DNA of 64,000 nucleotides from Euptelea pleiosperma (taxonomy: Eukaryota > Streptophyta > Magnoliopsida > Ranunculales > Eupteleaceae), in contig CM068553.1 in the NCBI GenBank assembly GCA_035048495.1, positions 32,016,978 through 32,080,977 on the forward strand. Reading direction: 5' to 3'. Each line of letters opens with the position of its first letter. Position 1 is the first letter of the stretch. Below, in pieces: positions 24,839 through 35,301 of the stretch. The position numbers and the translations under genes are program-made. The notes under the pieces are model-generated. The model did no database searches. It was not told the DNA's origin and was given only the letters and a program-made list of their open reading frames with translations.

Positions 24839-25912
24839 GTATATTTAAATCTTTCAAAAGCCTCTTGGGCTTTGTAATGTTCTAGTCCTCATAAATGGTT
24901 CCCTCAGACAAGTTATATACTTCTTACCTTTTTCTTATAAGTTATATACCTTTTATTACATGTTTAGATATCTTAGTTTGAGATCTTTCCAAATTTTGTT
25001 GAAGCCTAATTATTTGTGGCTTTTTTATAGCTTGGATGATCTTCCAAGTTCCAATTTCCTATTTCACTTTTGCCTTAAATACCTTCTCTGTTCGGAAAAG
25101 ACTATTACTTAACTATTGTTAATTATACCAGGTCAACCATCAACATTGCCATCTATAAGGCATAATTTTTTTTTGCATTTTCTTACCGTTTGCAATGGTT
25201 CAAAACCATTTCAACAATATCAACCGCTTCAAATTTCACATTTGAAACGGATCAAAACCGTTTAACAAATTTTCAAAACAATGCGGAATTATATTTTGCA
25301 ACAGTTTAGAACCGTTGCTTAGTTTTAAATAATTCATAATTGTGACAAACCATAAGTCAGAAACAGTTTACAACCGTTGCATTACAATCATTTGTAATGG
25401 TTTTGCACCGTTTCTTAATTTTAAATGATTTATAACTGTGACAAAACATGGTTTAAAACGGTTCAAAACCGTTGCGTAATTACATTTTGAGACGGTTTTG
25501 AGCCGTTACTAATAGAAACGGTTCAAAACCGTTGCAATGTAAACTACCGCAACAGTTTAAAACCGTTTCTATTTTATATTTTGCAACGGTTTTGAACCGT
25601 TTCAAAAACCGTTTCTATTTTATATTTTGCAACGGTTTTGAACCGTTTCAAGACTTGAATTCAGAATGAAACGGGTTTGAGCTGTTGCAATTTAATTTGA
25701 AATGCCACTTTTTGCAACGGTTTTAAGCCGTTTCAAATTAGTTTCACAACGGCAATTTTGGTGTAGTGTCCCTCCACAATCTCCATTGATCTCGTTTCTT
25801 CGTCTTTTCTTTATAAAAAAAAAAAATACAGAAAAGAAAAACAAAGAAAAAAAGAAAAAGAAAAAGGAAGATAGAAGAAGAAGAAGGAAGAGGATAGGAT
25901 CGCCCCTACCTG

Positions 25913-25917
25913 ATCAC
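25913..25917 (+). repeat. Left target-site duplication ATCAC
   Basis: Five bases directly before the solo LTR at 25918, repeated directly after it at 28083-28087. The uninterrupted site GATCACCGCCC is seen in the other monomers. Confidence 0.93.
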
Positions 25918-28082
25918 TAAATGTAGGTATTTTCCGCGTCGTTGGTTATGGCAACCCTAATTCCAACTAAATTTGTATCTTTTCTGATTTAATTCCTGTA
26001 AAATATGCGATATTGTATAGGGGCTTCGTGTCGGATGTCAATCCGCTCTCGAGATTAGTCGGGTTTGTGCTACTCTGAACATAAAATGACGAACTTTGCT
26101 TATTAATACGGCGAGGTGAGAGTGATGATCACGATGGTTTTAAAATATGATTTTAGAGAGATGATTATGGACTAATAGAAACATAAATGAGAAACCAAAA
26201 CATAATAAAAAAAATCTATTCAAATTTATTCTTGGATCCAAAGTGCTTACAAAATTTAACAATAAAGAAAGAAACTAACTAAAAAGCATTCAAATTAACT
26301 AAAGAAAGATATTTTTAAAGAGAGAAACTTGAAGGTGAGAGATAGACCAGATTTCTAGAGAGAGAAATTATAGAGAGAGAAAGAGAAAGAAAGTAGAGAG
26401 AGGTTAGAGAAAGAGAGAATACTACCAAAAAGAAAGAGATCGACCTTGCTATTTGGAACCTGCAAGTGTCGCCAACTTGGATGTGGTGATGAAGGACGGT
26501 GATGGTGGAGGATAGGAGCTGTGCAGCATGTGGAGGGGCTTCAACGCCAAACCGTGGATGAGTTTCCACATTTTGGAGAGGAGACGCTAGCTGGTACTTG
26601 GCAGAGGTTGGTGTGGACGGTGTACTAGCAGCAAGAAGAGCACCGGCTGCTCTTTGGAGAGTGGCGACGATCTGTGAGAAGGTGGTGAAGGGATGAATGG
26701 CCGAAGAAAATGAGTACACCACGTGGTGGTGCTGTGCAGGGGAAGGCTGGGGAGGAGAATGGCGGTCTTGGAAGAAGGAGAAGCAAGTGGCCTGCTGTTC
26801 TCTCCTCATCTCTTCTTCTTCTTTTCTTTTCTTTCTTTTATATATTTGTGTTTTTTTTTTTCATGGTTCACACCATTAACGCCGGAGTTGCAGACCTGCA
26901 ACTCCGGCAGTGGTTTGAGGAAGAAGATGGTGAGGTGTGATGATAACACCGTTCGGGTAAGGGTAAGGTTGCCGGTTGTCCAAAGAGGCAAGGGTTTGAA
27001 GATGTAAGGAGGAGAGCATCCACGGTAACAGCAGGTGGGGGCGGTGCTGTTAAGAAGGAGAAGAGCTGGCTGGAGTTGCAGGTATGGCCAGCAATGGGGA
27101 GTGGACGACGCTATTTGATGCAGCATGGGGTGAGAGCGGGGAGCCAAACGAAGGGAGAGAAGGGCAAGTGAAGAGCCTTTGGTGAGGACAACTTGGCTTC
27201 TCGGTGGGGAGAAGAGATGTGGGAGCGAAAAAAAAAGAAAAACGGAAGTGAGGGGCGTCTTGAAGAGGGAGAAGTGGATCGTAGTGAAGAAGAGAGGCAC
27301 TGGCGAGGTGAGCAAGGGGTTGGGCAGTGGCTGGAGGAGGAGAAGAACGTGAAGAAGACGAGGTGGCCGGAGTTCTGCAACTCCGGTCGGTAAAAGAAGA
27401 AGAAGAAGAAGAAGAAGAAGAAGAGGAGGAGAAAGAACGTAGGGGTTTTTTTGGGGAGATAGAGCAAGAGATAGGAGGGGGATTAGGTCAGTAGATTCGA
27501 GCACCGAGAGATGAAGAGAGAGAGAATAAGGAGAGATGAGAGAGAAAATATCAAAAAATGGAGGTAAAAGTACTGGCAGAGGGTCTGGAACCCTGGTCTT
27601 CACTGTGACCATCCTCACGCTTCTCCAGTAGAGTAGACTATCATTCTATGCTGACTCATGTGGCTTTAAACGCTTTGGTCCATCTCTTGGTCATTGGCTC
27701 TCCTACTCTCTTCGTTCTTTGGGCTGACTTTTTGGTCCTCTTATTCAGCCCATATCTTCTAGTCATAGCATGTGGGCTCTTTAAGCTTTGATAATGGGCT
27801 TTCTTGATCGATGTGGGCTCGCAAGTCTCGAGAATTGTCTCATTGGGGTTTCCTGCAACAGAAGAAGCGCGTAATGAGACTTTATCAGAACGACTCAATG
27901 TCTAGACTTCCAAAAATGTGTTTAATGCATGCAAATATACCATTTCGTCCAGAAAAGTGTGTTCTACGCAATAAAAGAGACTCTTACGTAGAAAAGTAGA
28001 TAAATAGAGCATTTTAACGTAGGAGAGTGTGAAAACGCTTAAAAGAAAACAGTGGAAAATACGCACTTTTAAGCGAATATCA
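25918..28082 (-). mobile_element. Solo LTR 1 (2165 bp, minus strand, TSD ATCAC)
   Basis: The right end, on the minus strand, is TGATATTCGC, the family LTR start. The left end corresponds to the family LTR end but carries a changed terminal dinucleotide (TA for TG as read on +). TSD ATCAC flanks both sides and no internal domain is present, so this is a solo LTR left by LTR-LTR recombination. Compared with 5011-7935 it lacks about 460 bp, including the poly(A) tract, palindrome and TATA box: GGGGGATTAG joins GTCAGTAGATTCGAG near 27487. It retains (GAA)n at about 27396-27424 and hairpins at 26881-26908 and 27364-27387. The long minus-strand frame at 26806-27618 crosses this deletion and is compositional. 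Confidence 0.92.
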
Positions 28083-28087
28083 ATCAC
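28083..28087 (+). repeat. Right target-site duplication ATCAC
   Basis: Matches 25913-25917. The satellite monomer resumes from here. Confidence 0.93.
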
Positions 28088-29093
28088 CGCCCAGCTTCCC
28101 TCTACGACCTGCAACTTCGAGTTGCAGGTCTGAAACTGCCCCGTGCCTTCACCTCCTCAACCACCAAAGGAGCAACTTGCTCCCCCTTGGGCGCCAGCCA
28201 CCGGAACCGTTAGCTAGACCTGCAACTCTGGTAGTTGTCGGTTTGGCCAACAACTCTCCCAACTTGCAGGCGCTGCCCTAATCCTCCCAACTCCTCTTCA
28301 TCCGCCTACCATCTCCAATCCCAGCCGCTTTCTACACTGGTCCAATCCAAAAAAGAAGATCAAAGAAAAAAAAGAGAGAAGAAAAGAAGAAAAAGAAGAA
28401 AAGAAAACAGAAGGGAAGGAGAAAAGAGAAGAGAGGAACGTACCTCCACCATTACCAATTAGTGTGACATGTGGCTCACATCACGGACCACGGTATGATC
28501 CACGTGGCACACTCTTAAAGACCACTGACTGTATGGATGTTTGGATCATGTGGCAGATGAGGAAATGGAACCAAAGAGGTCCACCTATTGGCCCACCTTA
28601 CCTTAGTCCCTCTCTATGTTGCAAGTTTCAGCTCAACTGCCAAATTCTGGGGATGACAATACCTAGGAAGGTTGACAACTCATGAGCCAAACATTCAGGG
28701 GTAGCATGCACTTTGTCAAGCACTTTGCATGATCTGCAATGTTGACAAACCATGTTGCAAGTGGGCACAAACAATACCAGTTTCAAGAGAAACCATTGCA
28801 ATTGGATTCCAATAGTGATAGTGAATGTGGTAGATCAGATGTTTCAAACTTCTGATCGGGTGATTCTTTAGTCATTTGAGGAAGCCAATGAATTTTGGAT
28901 TTCAAGCTTCTAGCCCCTACATGTGCACCTAGGTAGTGAATGATATGTATTTGTTCGGTGATCACCCTCCAATTTACATAGATTACGAATTTGCCTATTG
29001 AATGGTGGGTTCAGTTGTTCACATTGTGGGTTCATTTGTTTGCATGTTTTGGACTCTTTGTCGGGGAGTGCCGTGGGCACGAGCCACCCACTA

Positions 29094-31209
29094 GTATATT
29101 TAAATATTTCAAAAGCCACTTGGGCTTTGTAATGTTCTAGTCCTCATAAATGGTTCCCTCAGACAAGTTATATACTTGTTACCTTTTTCTTATAAGTTAT
29201 ATACTTGTTATTACATGTTTAGATATCTTAGTTTGAGATCTGTCCAAATTTTGTTGAAGCCTAATTATTTGTGGCTTTTTTATAGCTCGGATGATCTTCC
29301 AAGTTCCAATTTCCTATTTCACTTTTGCCTTAAATACCTTCTCTGTCCGGAAAAGACTATTACTTAACTATTGTTAATTATACCAGGTCAACCATCAACA
29401 TTGCCATCTATAAGGCATAATTTTTTTTTGCATTTTCTTACCGTTTGGAACGGTTCAAAACCGTTTCAACAATATCAACCGCTTCAAATTTCACATTTGA
29501 AACGGATCAAAACCGTTTCACAAATTTTCAAAACATTGCAGAATTATATTTTGCAACGGTTTAGAACCGTTGCTTAGTTTTAAATAATTCATAATTGTGA
29601 AACCATATGTCAGAAATGGTTTACAACCGTTGCATTACAATCATTTGCAATGGTTTTGCACCGTTTCTTAATTCTAAATGATTTATAACTGTGACGAAAC
29701 ATGGTTTAAAACGGTTCAAAACCGTTGCATAATTAGATTTTGAGACGATTTTGAGCCGTTGCTAATAGAAACGGTTCAAAACCGTTGCGATGTAAACTAC
29801 GCAACAGTTTAAAACCGTTTCTATTTTATATTTTGCAACGGTTTTGAACCGTTTCAAGAATCGTTTCTATTTTATATTTTGCAACGGTTTTGAACCGTTG
29901 CAAAAATGTTTATTCCCATGTGGAATTCAGAATGAAACAGGTTTGAGCCGTTGCAATTTAATTTGAAACGCCACTTTTTGCCACGGTTTTAAGGCGTTTC
30001 AAATTAGTTTCACAACGGTCCAAAACCGTTGCATATAGGCAATTTTGGTGTAGTATCCCTCCACAATCTCCATTGATCTCGTTTCTTCGTCTTCTCTTTA
30101 TCAAAATAAAAATACAGGAAAGAAAAACAAAGAAAAAAGAAAAAGAAAAAGGAAGATAGAAGAAGAAGAAGGAAGATGTTAGGATCGCCCCTACCTGATC
30201 ACCGCCCAGCCTCCTTCCACGACCTGCAACTTTGAGTTGCAGGTCTGAAACTACCCCTTGCCTTCACCTCCTCAACCACCAAAGGAGCAACTTGCTCCCC
30301 CTTGTGCGCCAGCCACCGGAACCGTTAGCTAGACCTGCAACTCTGGCAGTTGCCGGTTTGGCCAGCAACTCTCCCGACTTGCAGGAGTTGCCCTCATCCT
30401 CCCAACTCCTCTTCATCCGCCTACCATCTCCAATCCCAGCCGCTTTCTACACTGGTCCTCTCCAAAAAAGAAAAATCAAAGAAAAAAAAAAGAGAAGAAA
30501 AGAAGGAAAAGAAGAAAAGAAAACAGAAGGGAAGGAGAAAAGAGAAGGGAGGAACGTACCTCCACCATTACCAATTAGTGTGACATGTGGCTCACATCAC
30601 GGACCACGGTATCATCCACATGGCACACTCTTAAAGACCACTGACTGTATGGATATTTGGATCATGTGGCAGATGAGGAAATGGAACCAAAGAGGTCCAC
30701 CTGTTGGCCCACCTTACCTTAGTCCCTCTCCATGTTGCAAGTTTCAGCTCAACTGCAAAATTCTGGGTATGACAATACCTAGGAATGTTGACAACTCATG
30801 AGCCAAACATTCAGGGGTAGCATGCACTTTGTCAAGCACTTTGCATGATCTGCAATGTTGACAAACCATGTTGCAAGTGGGCACAAACAATACCAGTTTC
30901 AAGAGAAACCATTGCAATTGGATTCCAATAGTGATAGTGAATGTGGTAGATCAGATGTTTCAAACTTCTGATCAGGTGATTCTTTAGTCATTTGAGGAAG
31001 CCAATGAATGGTGGATTTCAAGCTTCTAGCCCCTACATGTGCACCTAGGTAGTGAATGATATGTATTTGTTCTGTGATCACCCTCTAATTTACACAGATT
31101 ACGAATTTGCCTATTGAATGGTGGGTTCAGTTGTTCACATTGTGGGCTCATTTGTTTGCATGTTTTGGACTCTTTGTCGGGGAGTGCCGTGGGCACGAGC
31201 CACCCACTA
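29094..31209 (+). repeat. Satellite monomer M10 (2116 bp)
   Basis: The CACTA-type terminus at 30055 reads TAGTA, as in M4. The distance from monomer start to terminus is 961 bp in both M4 and M10. It lacks the M4 deletion near its 3' end. Confidence 0.9.
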
Positions 31210-31379
31210 GTATATTTAAATCTTTCAAAAGCCTCTTGGGCTTTGTAATGTTCTAGTCCTCATAAATGGTTCCCTCAGACAAGTTATATACTTGTTACCC
31301 TTTTCTTATAAGTTATATACTTGTTATTACATGTTTAGATATCTTAGTTTGAGATCTGTCCAAATTTTGTTGAAGCCTA
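31210..31379 (+). repeat. Satellite monomer M11, first 170 bp only
   Basis: Normal monomer sequence until TTGAAGCCTA, where the other monomers continue ATTATTTGTGG. From 31380 an unrelated sequence begins. This is the right edge of the array. Confidence 0.88.
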
Positions 31380-32420
31380 CTTTTTTACTTATTTCATCGA
31401 GCTTAAGCCTTGAATGGAATTGCTCCCCAAGCCTACAGAGGGACAATAGGGGGAGGCGTAAGCTAGGGGGTCCCATCTAAGGTGCCTAAAGATGAGTCCA
31501 CTGTCGAGGAGGGAATGAAACCTATTGAATAGTTGGCAGGCTATCCTATCTCCGACCGGAGACCTGACGGAACGAAATTCTAAATCTAGGGTAGATTATA
31601 AGTCGACTAAGGAGGTGCTTTAGGAGAGGAAGACCTTTATAGGAGATTGAACTAGAATGCATCAACAGGTTTATTCCCCTGGAGGTGCTGAAAAATGCAC
31701 CCGAGAAGGCATTTTTTTCTGGTCGCCTTCCGTTTGCCTTCCGCCCACCCCCAAGGAATCGTCATGCAATAATCTACTCTAATAGGCTGTCTCGAACAGC
31801 CCTTCCCCTGAAGGTGACCGGAGTAAGCACCGATAATAGTAGAGCAATTCCCTGCCGGCATAGGTGGATTTGACAGGTGGGCCAGGCTTTTTTGGATGCA
31901 GGGAGCAATAGAGACAAGGATTGGATTTATTGGCATTACTATAGATAGTAGGATTTCCCATTTTATTGATAGGCCTCTCTCCTGCCTTGTGATCATAGGA
32001 GTGCTTTTGGGGGTTGAACGCATATTGACCGATGGGGTTGCGAATCTGTACTGACGATTCTAGTGCGACGACACCCCCCGACCTAGGGCCGATTTAAGTC
32101 ACCGACTTGAGTGCTCGGTTGCACCTAAAGTCTTATGGTCACTCGTATCCGCCTACCCGCCGGCCGCCGGTAAGGCTCCCATAATCTTGGGGCTTCCTGG
32201 CCTGTATAGGTTGTCAATCTATACAGACAAGGGGGTGATCAGCTAGAAGCGGAAGGATCTCAACTAGAAAACTGAGACTGCTGGTAACGAACCGCGCCGA
32301 CTCCCCCGTTCTAATTTCGTACCGTCCCGTTCCATTCCGTTCTGTCAGGCCGAAGCGCGCAGGTGACAAAGTGAGCGCCTTACGCGATACGGCTTGCAGC
32401 GCCTACTCTTGCTGGGTGCT
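31380..32420. other. Mitochondrial-like insertion, part 1 of 3
   Basis: The composition differs from both neighbours: balanced base use, no LTR or satellite motifs, and many short run-on words typical of plant mitochondrial intergenic DNA. No gene is recognisable. The last five bases (GTGCT, 32416-32420) are the left TSD of solo LTR 2, so this part was contiguous with 35302 onward before that insertion. Mitochondrial origin is a judgement from style, not from a recognised gene. Confidence 0.42.
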
Positions 32421-35296
32421 TGAAAGTAGGTTTTTTCCGCGTCGTTGGTTACGGAAACCCTAATTTCAATAATATTTATAATTTTTATCCGATTATCCTG
32501 CAAAATTGACAGATTTGTATAGGGATTCGTGTCGGATGTCGATCCGCACTCGGGGTTAGTTTGTGCAAGCAGTGAACATGAAATGACGAATGTTTCTCAG
32601 AAATTTTTACTAAGAATGATGGAGTGGTGAGAATGATGATCGATTTAAAATAATTGTTGGCAATTTTTAGAGAGAGAAATTGACCTGAGCTACTCAAGAA
32701 ACAACCACAGAATAAAAGACAGTACTTTGCATGAAATAAACAATTTTATTTATTGGAATAACTTGAAAGTAACTTACAATTCCAAGAAAGATGAACTAGT
32801 TACAAAGCATTAAAGATGACTCCTAAGCATTAAAAAAATCTAGAGAGAGAAAATTAAAAATTCTAGAGAGAGGGAGACTGATTTAGAGAGAGAAAGTTGA
32901 GATCCTACCGGGGGTGGCTGGAGCGTCTGGTGGCAGCACTTGCTGATGTTTGCAAGTTGCAACACCAGCTCAAGAGAGAAAGACCGTACCTCCTCTCTCT
33001 TCTTTTGGATTTGCAGGTGTTGGAGGCTTGGGCTGCTTGCTAGTGAGAGATGACGATGGGTTGCTGAACAGCCAACCCAAGATGAGGAAGACGTGAGGTG
33101 GTTGCAGCAGGTATGAGCTTCACGGTGGAGAAGCAGGTTGAGAAGATGGTGGGGTTGCTGTTTGGAGCCCGGCTGGTGAAGATTTGCAAGTTTCGTTAGA
33201 ATGCCCAGAACTTGGAGGGGAACAGCTTGGCTGGAGTTGCAGATTGCAACCTTGGAAATGGTTTGCAAGTGTGCTGGCTGACCTGCAACTCGTGGTGGAT
33301 CTTGGAGGCGGCAAATAGGAGAGTGGCAGCAAGGAGAGATGCGGACCAGGTTTGCACCCCTTTCTCTATCTTCTTGTTCTTTCTTTCCTTCTCTCTCTTT
33401 TCTTTCTTTTTTTTTGTTGTGGTTAAAACGGTGGAGGGCAGCAAGTGAAGATCACGGCTGGGATTTTTGGAGAGGAAAGATCAGAACGTTGAGGAGCTTG
33501 GGAGGCGATCCAGTCCGTGAAAACGTGGGAGAGAGCATATGGAAGTGGGGGAATGATGGTGGTTTAGAGTGGGAAGAGAGGAGAGAAGAGGAGCGTGGGG
33601 AGAAGAAGATGATGGTGCAGGCGGTAATGGAGGTTGCCGGAGTTGCAGCCTGCAACTCCGGTGATCTTAAAAATATATTTTTTTTCTTTTTTTTTTTTTT
33701 TTTTCTTTTGTGATTGGAAGTGCAGACCTGCAACTCAATGTTGCAGGTCGTGGAGGAGGAAGTGGCAGCAGCAAGGAGGCATGGGTGACAGACGATCCAG
33801 CAGGTGGGGGCGTCTTCCTCTTCTCTTCCCTTCTTCTCTGTTTTCTTTTTTTTTTTTTCTGTTTTGTTCTTCTTTTTTTTGAGAGAACGGTGAAGAGAGG
33901 AAGAAGTGAGAGAGGAGATTTTAGTTGCTGGGTTTTAGAGATAGAATAAAGGGCTAGGACGTGGATGAAGGAGATGCTGGAGTTGCAAGCTTGCAACTTC
34001 AGCCCGCCTTAGTGCTGAGGATGGAGTAACAAACTCAGAAATGTGGCTGGATTTCTGTTGGTGAACGAGATCAGTCAGTGGGATAGTGAGGTTGGTTGAG
34101 AGAGAAATAGGAACGCCGGAAGGAGAGAAAGCAGACGGAAGAGTTGCTGGTTGTCCTTGGCAGAAACGTGGGAGATTTGAGGAAAGAGATGAGCCAACGG
34201 CTGGAGAAGAGAATTGTTGGAACGTGAGAAAGAGAAAAAAGCAGACGGAAGAGAAAGCATGAGTTTTCTCTTTATACCTTAGGGTTTCTAATGTTGTTTA
34301 GAGTAAGGTAGATGGAGAGGACGGTTTTGCCCTTGAGAGAAAGAGAAGAGATTGGATAAATATCCAGCCCATTCAATGTAACCCAAATATATCTTCAACT
34401 TAAAGGGAAATGCCAACACATCCTTCCTTCTTTACTATGAGCTCTCCTTTCAAGAGTTTTGAAAATCAAAACTTGCTATTCAATCACCTCCATTTTTGTC
34501 TTCCAAAATCTCTTCATCTTGCTAGATCGTTTAGCAACTTGTATGTTATCCTCGGTTTGCCTTTCACGCCCTCAACTCCTTGTACACGTCCATCATTTGA
34601 TTTCCAAATGGTCACATGCTAATCAGAGTTTACCTTCCATGACAGTGACTTTCTTGATGTTTTTAGCCTATGTTTTCTCATGGTCCCACCGATTCATTCC
34701 ACTGTCCCACCAATTTGGTTCAATGTCTCGCCTCTGTATAGCCATTAATGTGCTTGTGTTGTGCCCCACTTTATCTAACATCGTGGATCGATATTTGGAG
34801 GTCATTGACTGTATCTGTTCATGTCCTTGGTCTAGCAGCTTGGATCACCCTTGATCCCATCTTTCGTGGCTGTTTGATCACATCGACGAATATGCTCTTG
34901 GTCTTTGGTTCTTTTTGGTTCTCGGTCTTGCGATTCTCTGGCTTAGCCCATACCGGGCCCATATCAAATTGTCATAGCCTGCTTGGCTATTTCAGCTTTG
35001 ATAGTGACTTCTGTGGTCAATTTGTTTTGGGCCTGCAAGTCTCGAGACTTGTCCGATCGAGTTTCCTGCAATAGTGAAAACGCGTAATGAGACTTTTATA
35101 GAACGACTTTATATCTAAACTTCTGAAAATGTGTTTAATGCATGCAAATATACCATTTCGTCCAGAAAAGTGTGTTCTACGCAATGAAATAGACTCTTAC
35201 GTAGAAAAAGTAGATAAATATAGCATTTTAACGTAGGAGAATGCAATAACGCTAAAAGGATAATTGCTTAAAATAAGCACTTTTGAGCGAATATCA
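32421..35296 (-). mobile_element. Solo LTR 2 (2876 bp, minus strand, TSD GTGCT)
   Basis: It begins TGAAAGTAGG (complement of the family LTR end) and ends GCGAATATCA (complement of TGATATTCGC). TSD GTGCT lies at 32416-32420 and 35297-35301. There is no internal domain. It is more diverged than the other LTRs: the ends match the family, the middle only partly. CTGCAAC/GTTGCAG inverted repeats occur at 33637-33661, 33725-33749 and 33976-34003. Purine- or pyrimidine-rich stretches and poly(T) runs near 33675-33705 and 33846-33860 produce overlapping short frames that are not genes. Confidence 0.92.
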
Positions 35297-35301
35297 GTGC
35301 T
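35297..35301 (+). repeat. Right target-site duplication GTGCT
   Basis: Matches 32416-32420 on the other side of solo LTR 2. Confidence 0.92.

Larger units (their letters stand above)
24839..29093 (+). repeat. Satellite monomer M9, split by a solo LTR
   Basis: The CACTA-type terminus ends at 25768, with the same 21-bp deletion as M8. The monomer is interrupted after 25917 by a solo LTR and resumes at 28083, where the ATCAC target duplication is repeated. Without the insertion it is 2085 bp. A perfect CTGCAAC hairpin lies at 28106-28130. Confidence 0.92.
7936..31379. repeat. Tandem array of ~2.1-kb CACTA-derived satellite monomers
   Basis: The marker GTATATTTAAAT at monomer starts occurs at 7936, 10094, 12221, 14297, 16331, 18469, 20615, 22763, 24839, 29094 and 31210. 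After removal of the inserted solo LTR and its duplicated TSD the spacing is 2034-2158 bp. Each full unit holds, in order: an AT-rich part of about 300 bp; about 650 bp of alternating GCAACGGTT / AACCGTTGC repeats; a CACTA-type terminus GGCAATTTTGGTGTAGTG; a purine-rich tract; a C-rich part with a CTGCAAC hairpin; a second purine tract; and about 600 bp of unrecognised sequence. Only one CACTA end is present per unit. The array begins at the element A LTR and stops abruptly at 31379. Confidence 0.95.

Noticed and set aside
26806..27618. 270-codon minus-strand frame
   Set aside because: It lies inside solo LTR 1, crosses the promoter deletion and (CTT)n run, and its composition (Leu/Pro/Ser) follows from pyrimidine-rich DNA.
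7936..31379. CRISPR-like regular repeats
   Set aside because: The repeat period is about 2.1 kb with no short spacer structure, and the short AACGGTT words are CACTA subterminal repeats in a eukaryotic genome.
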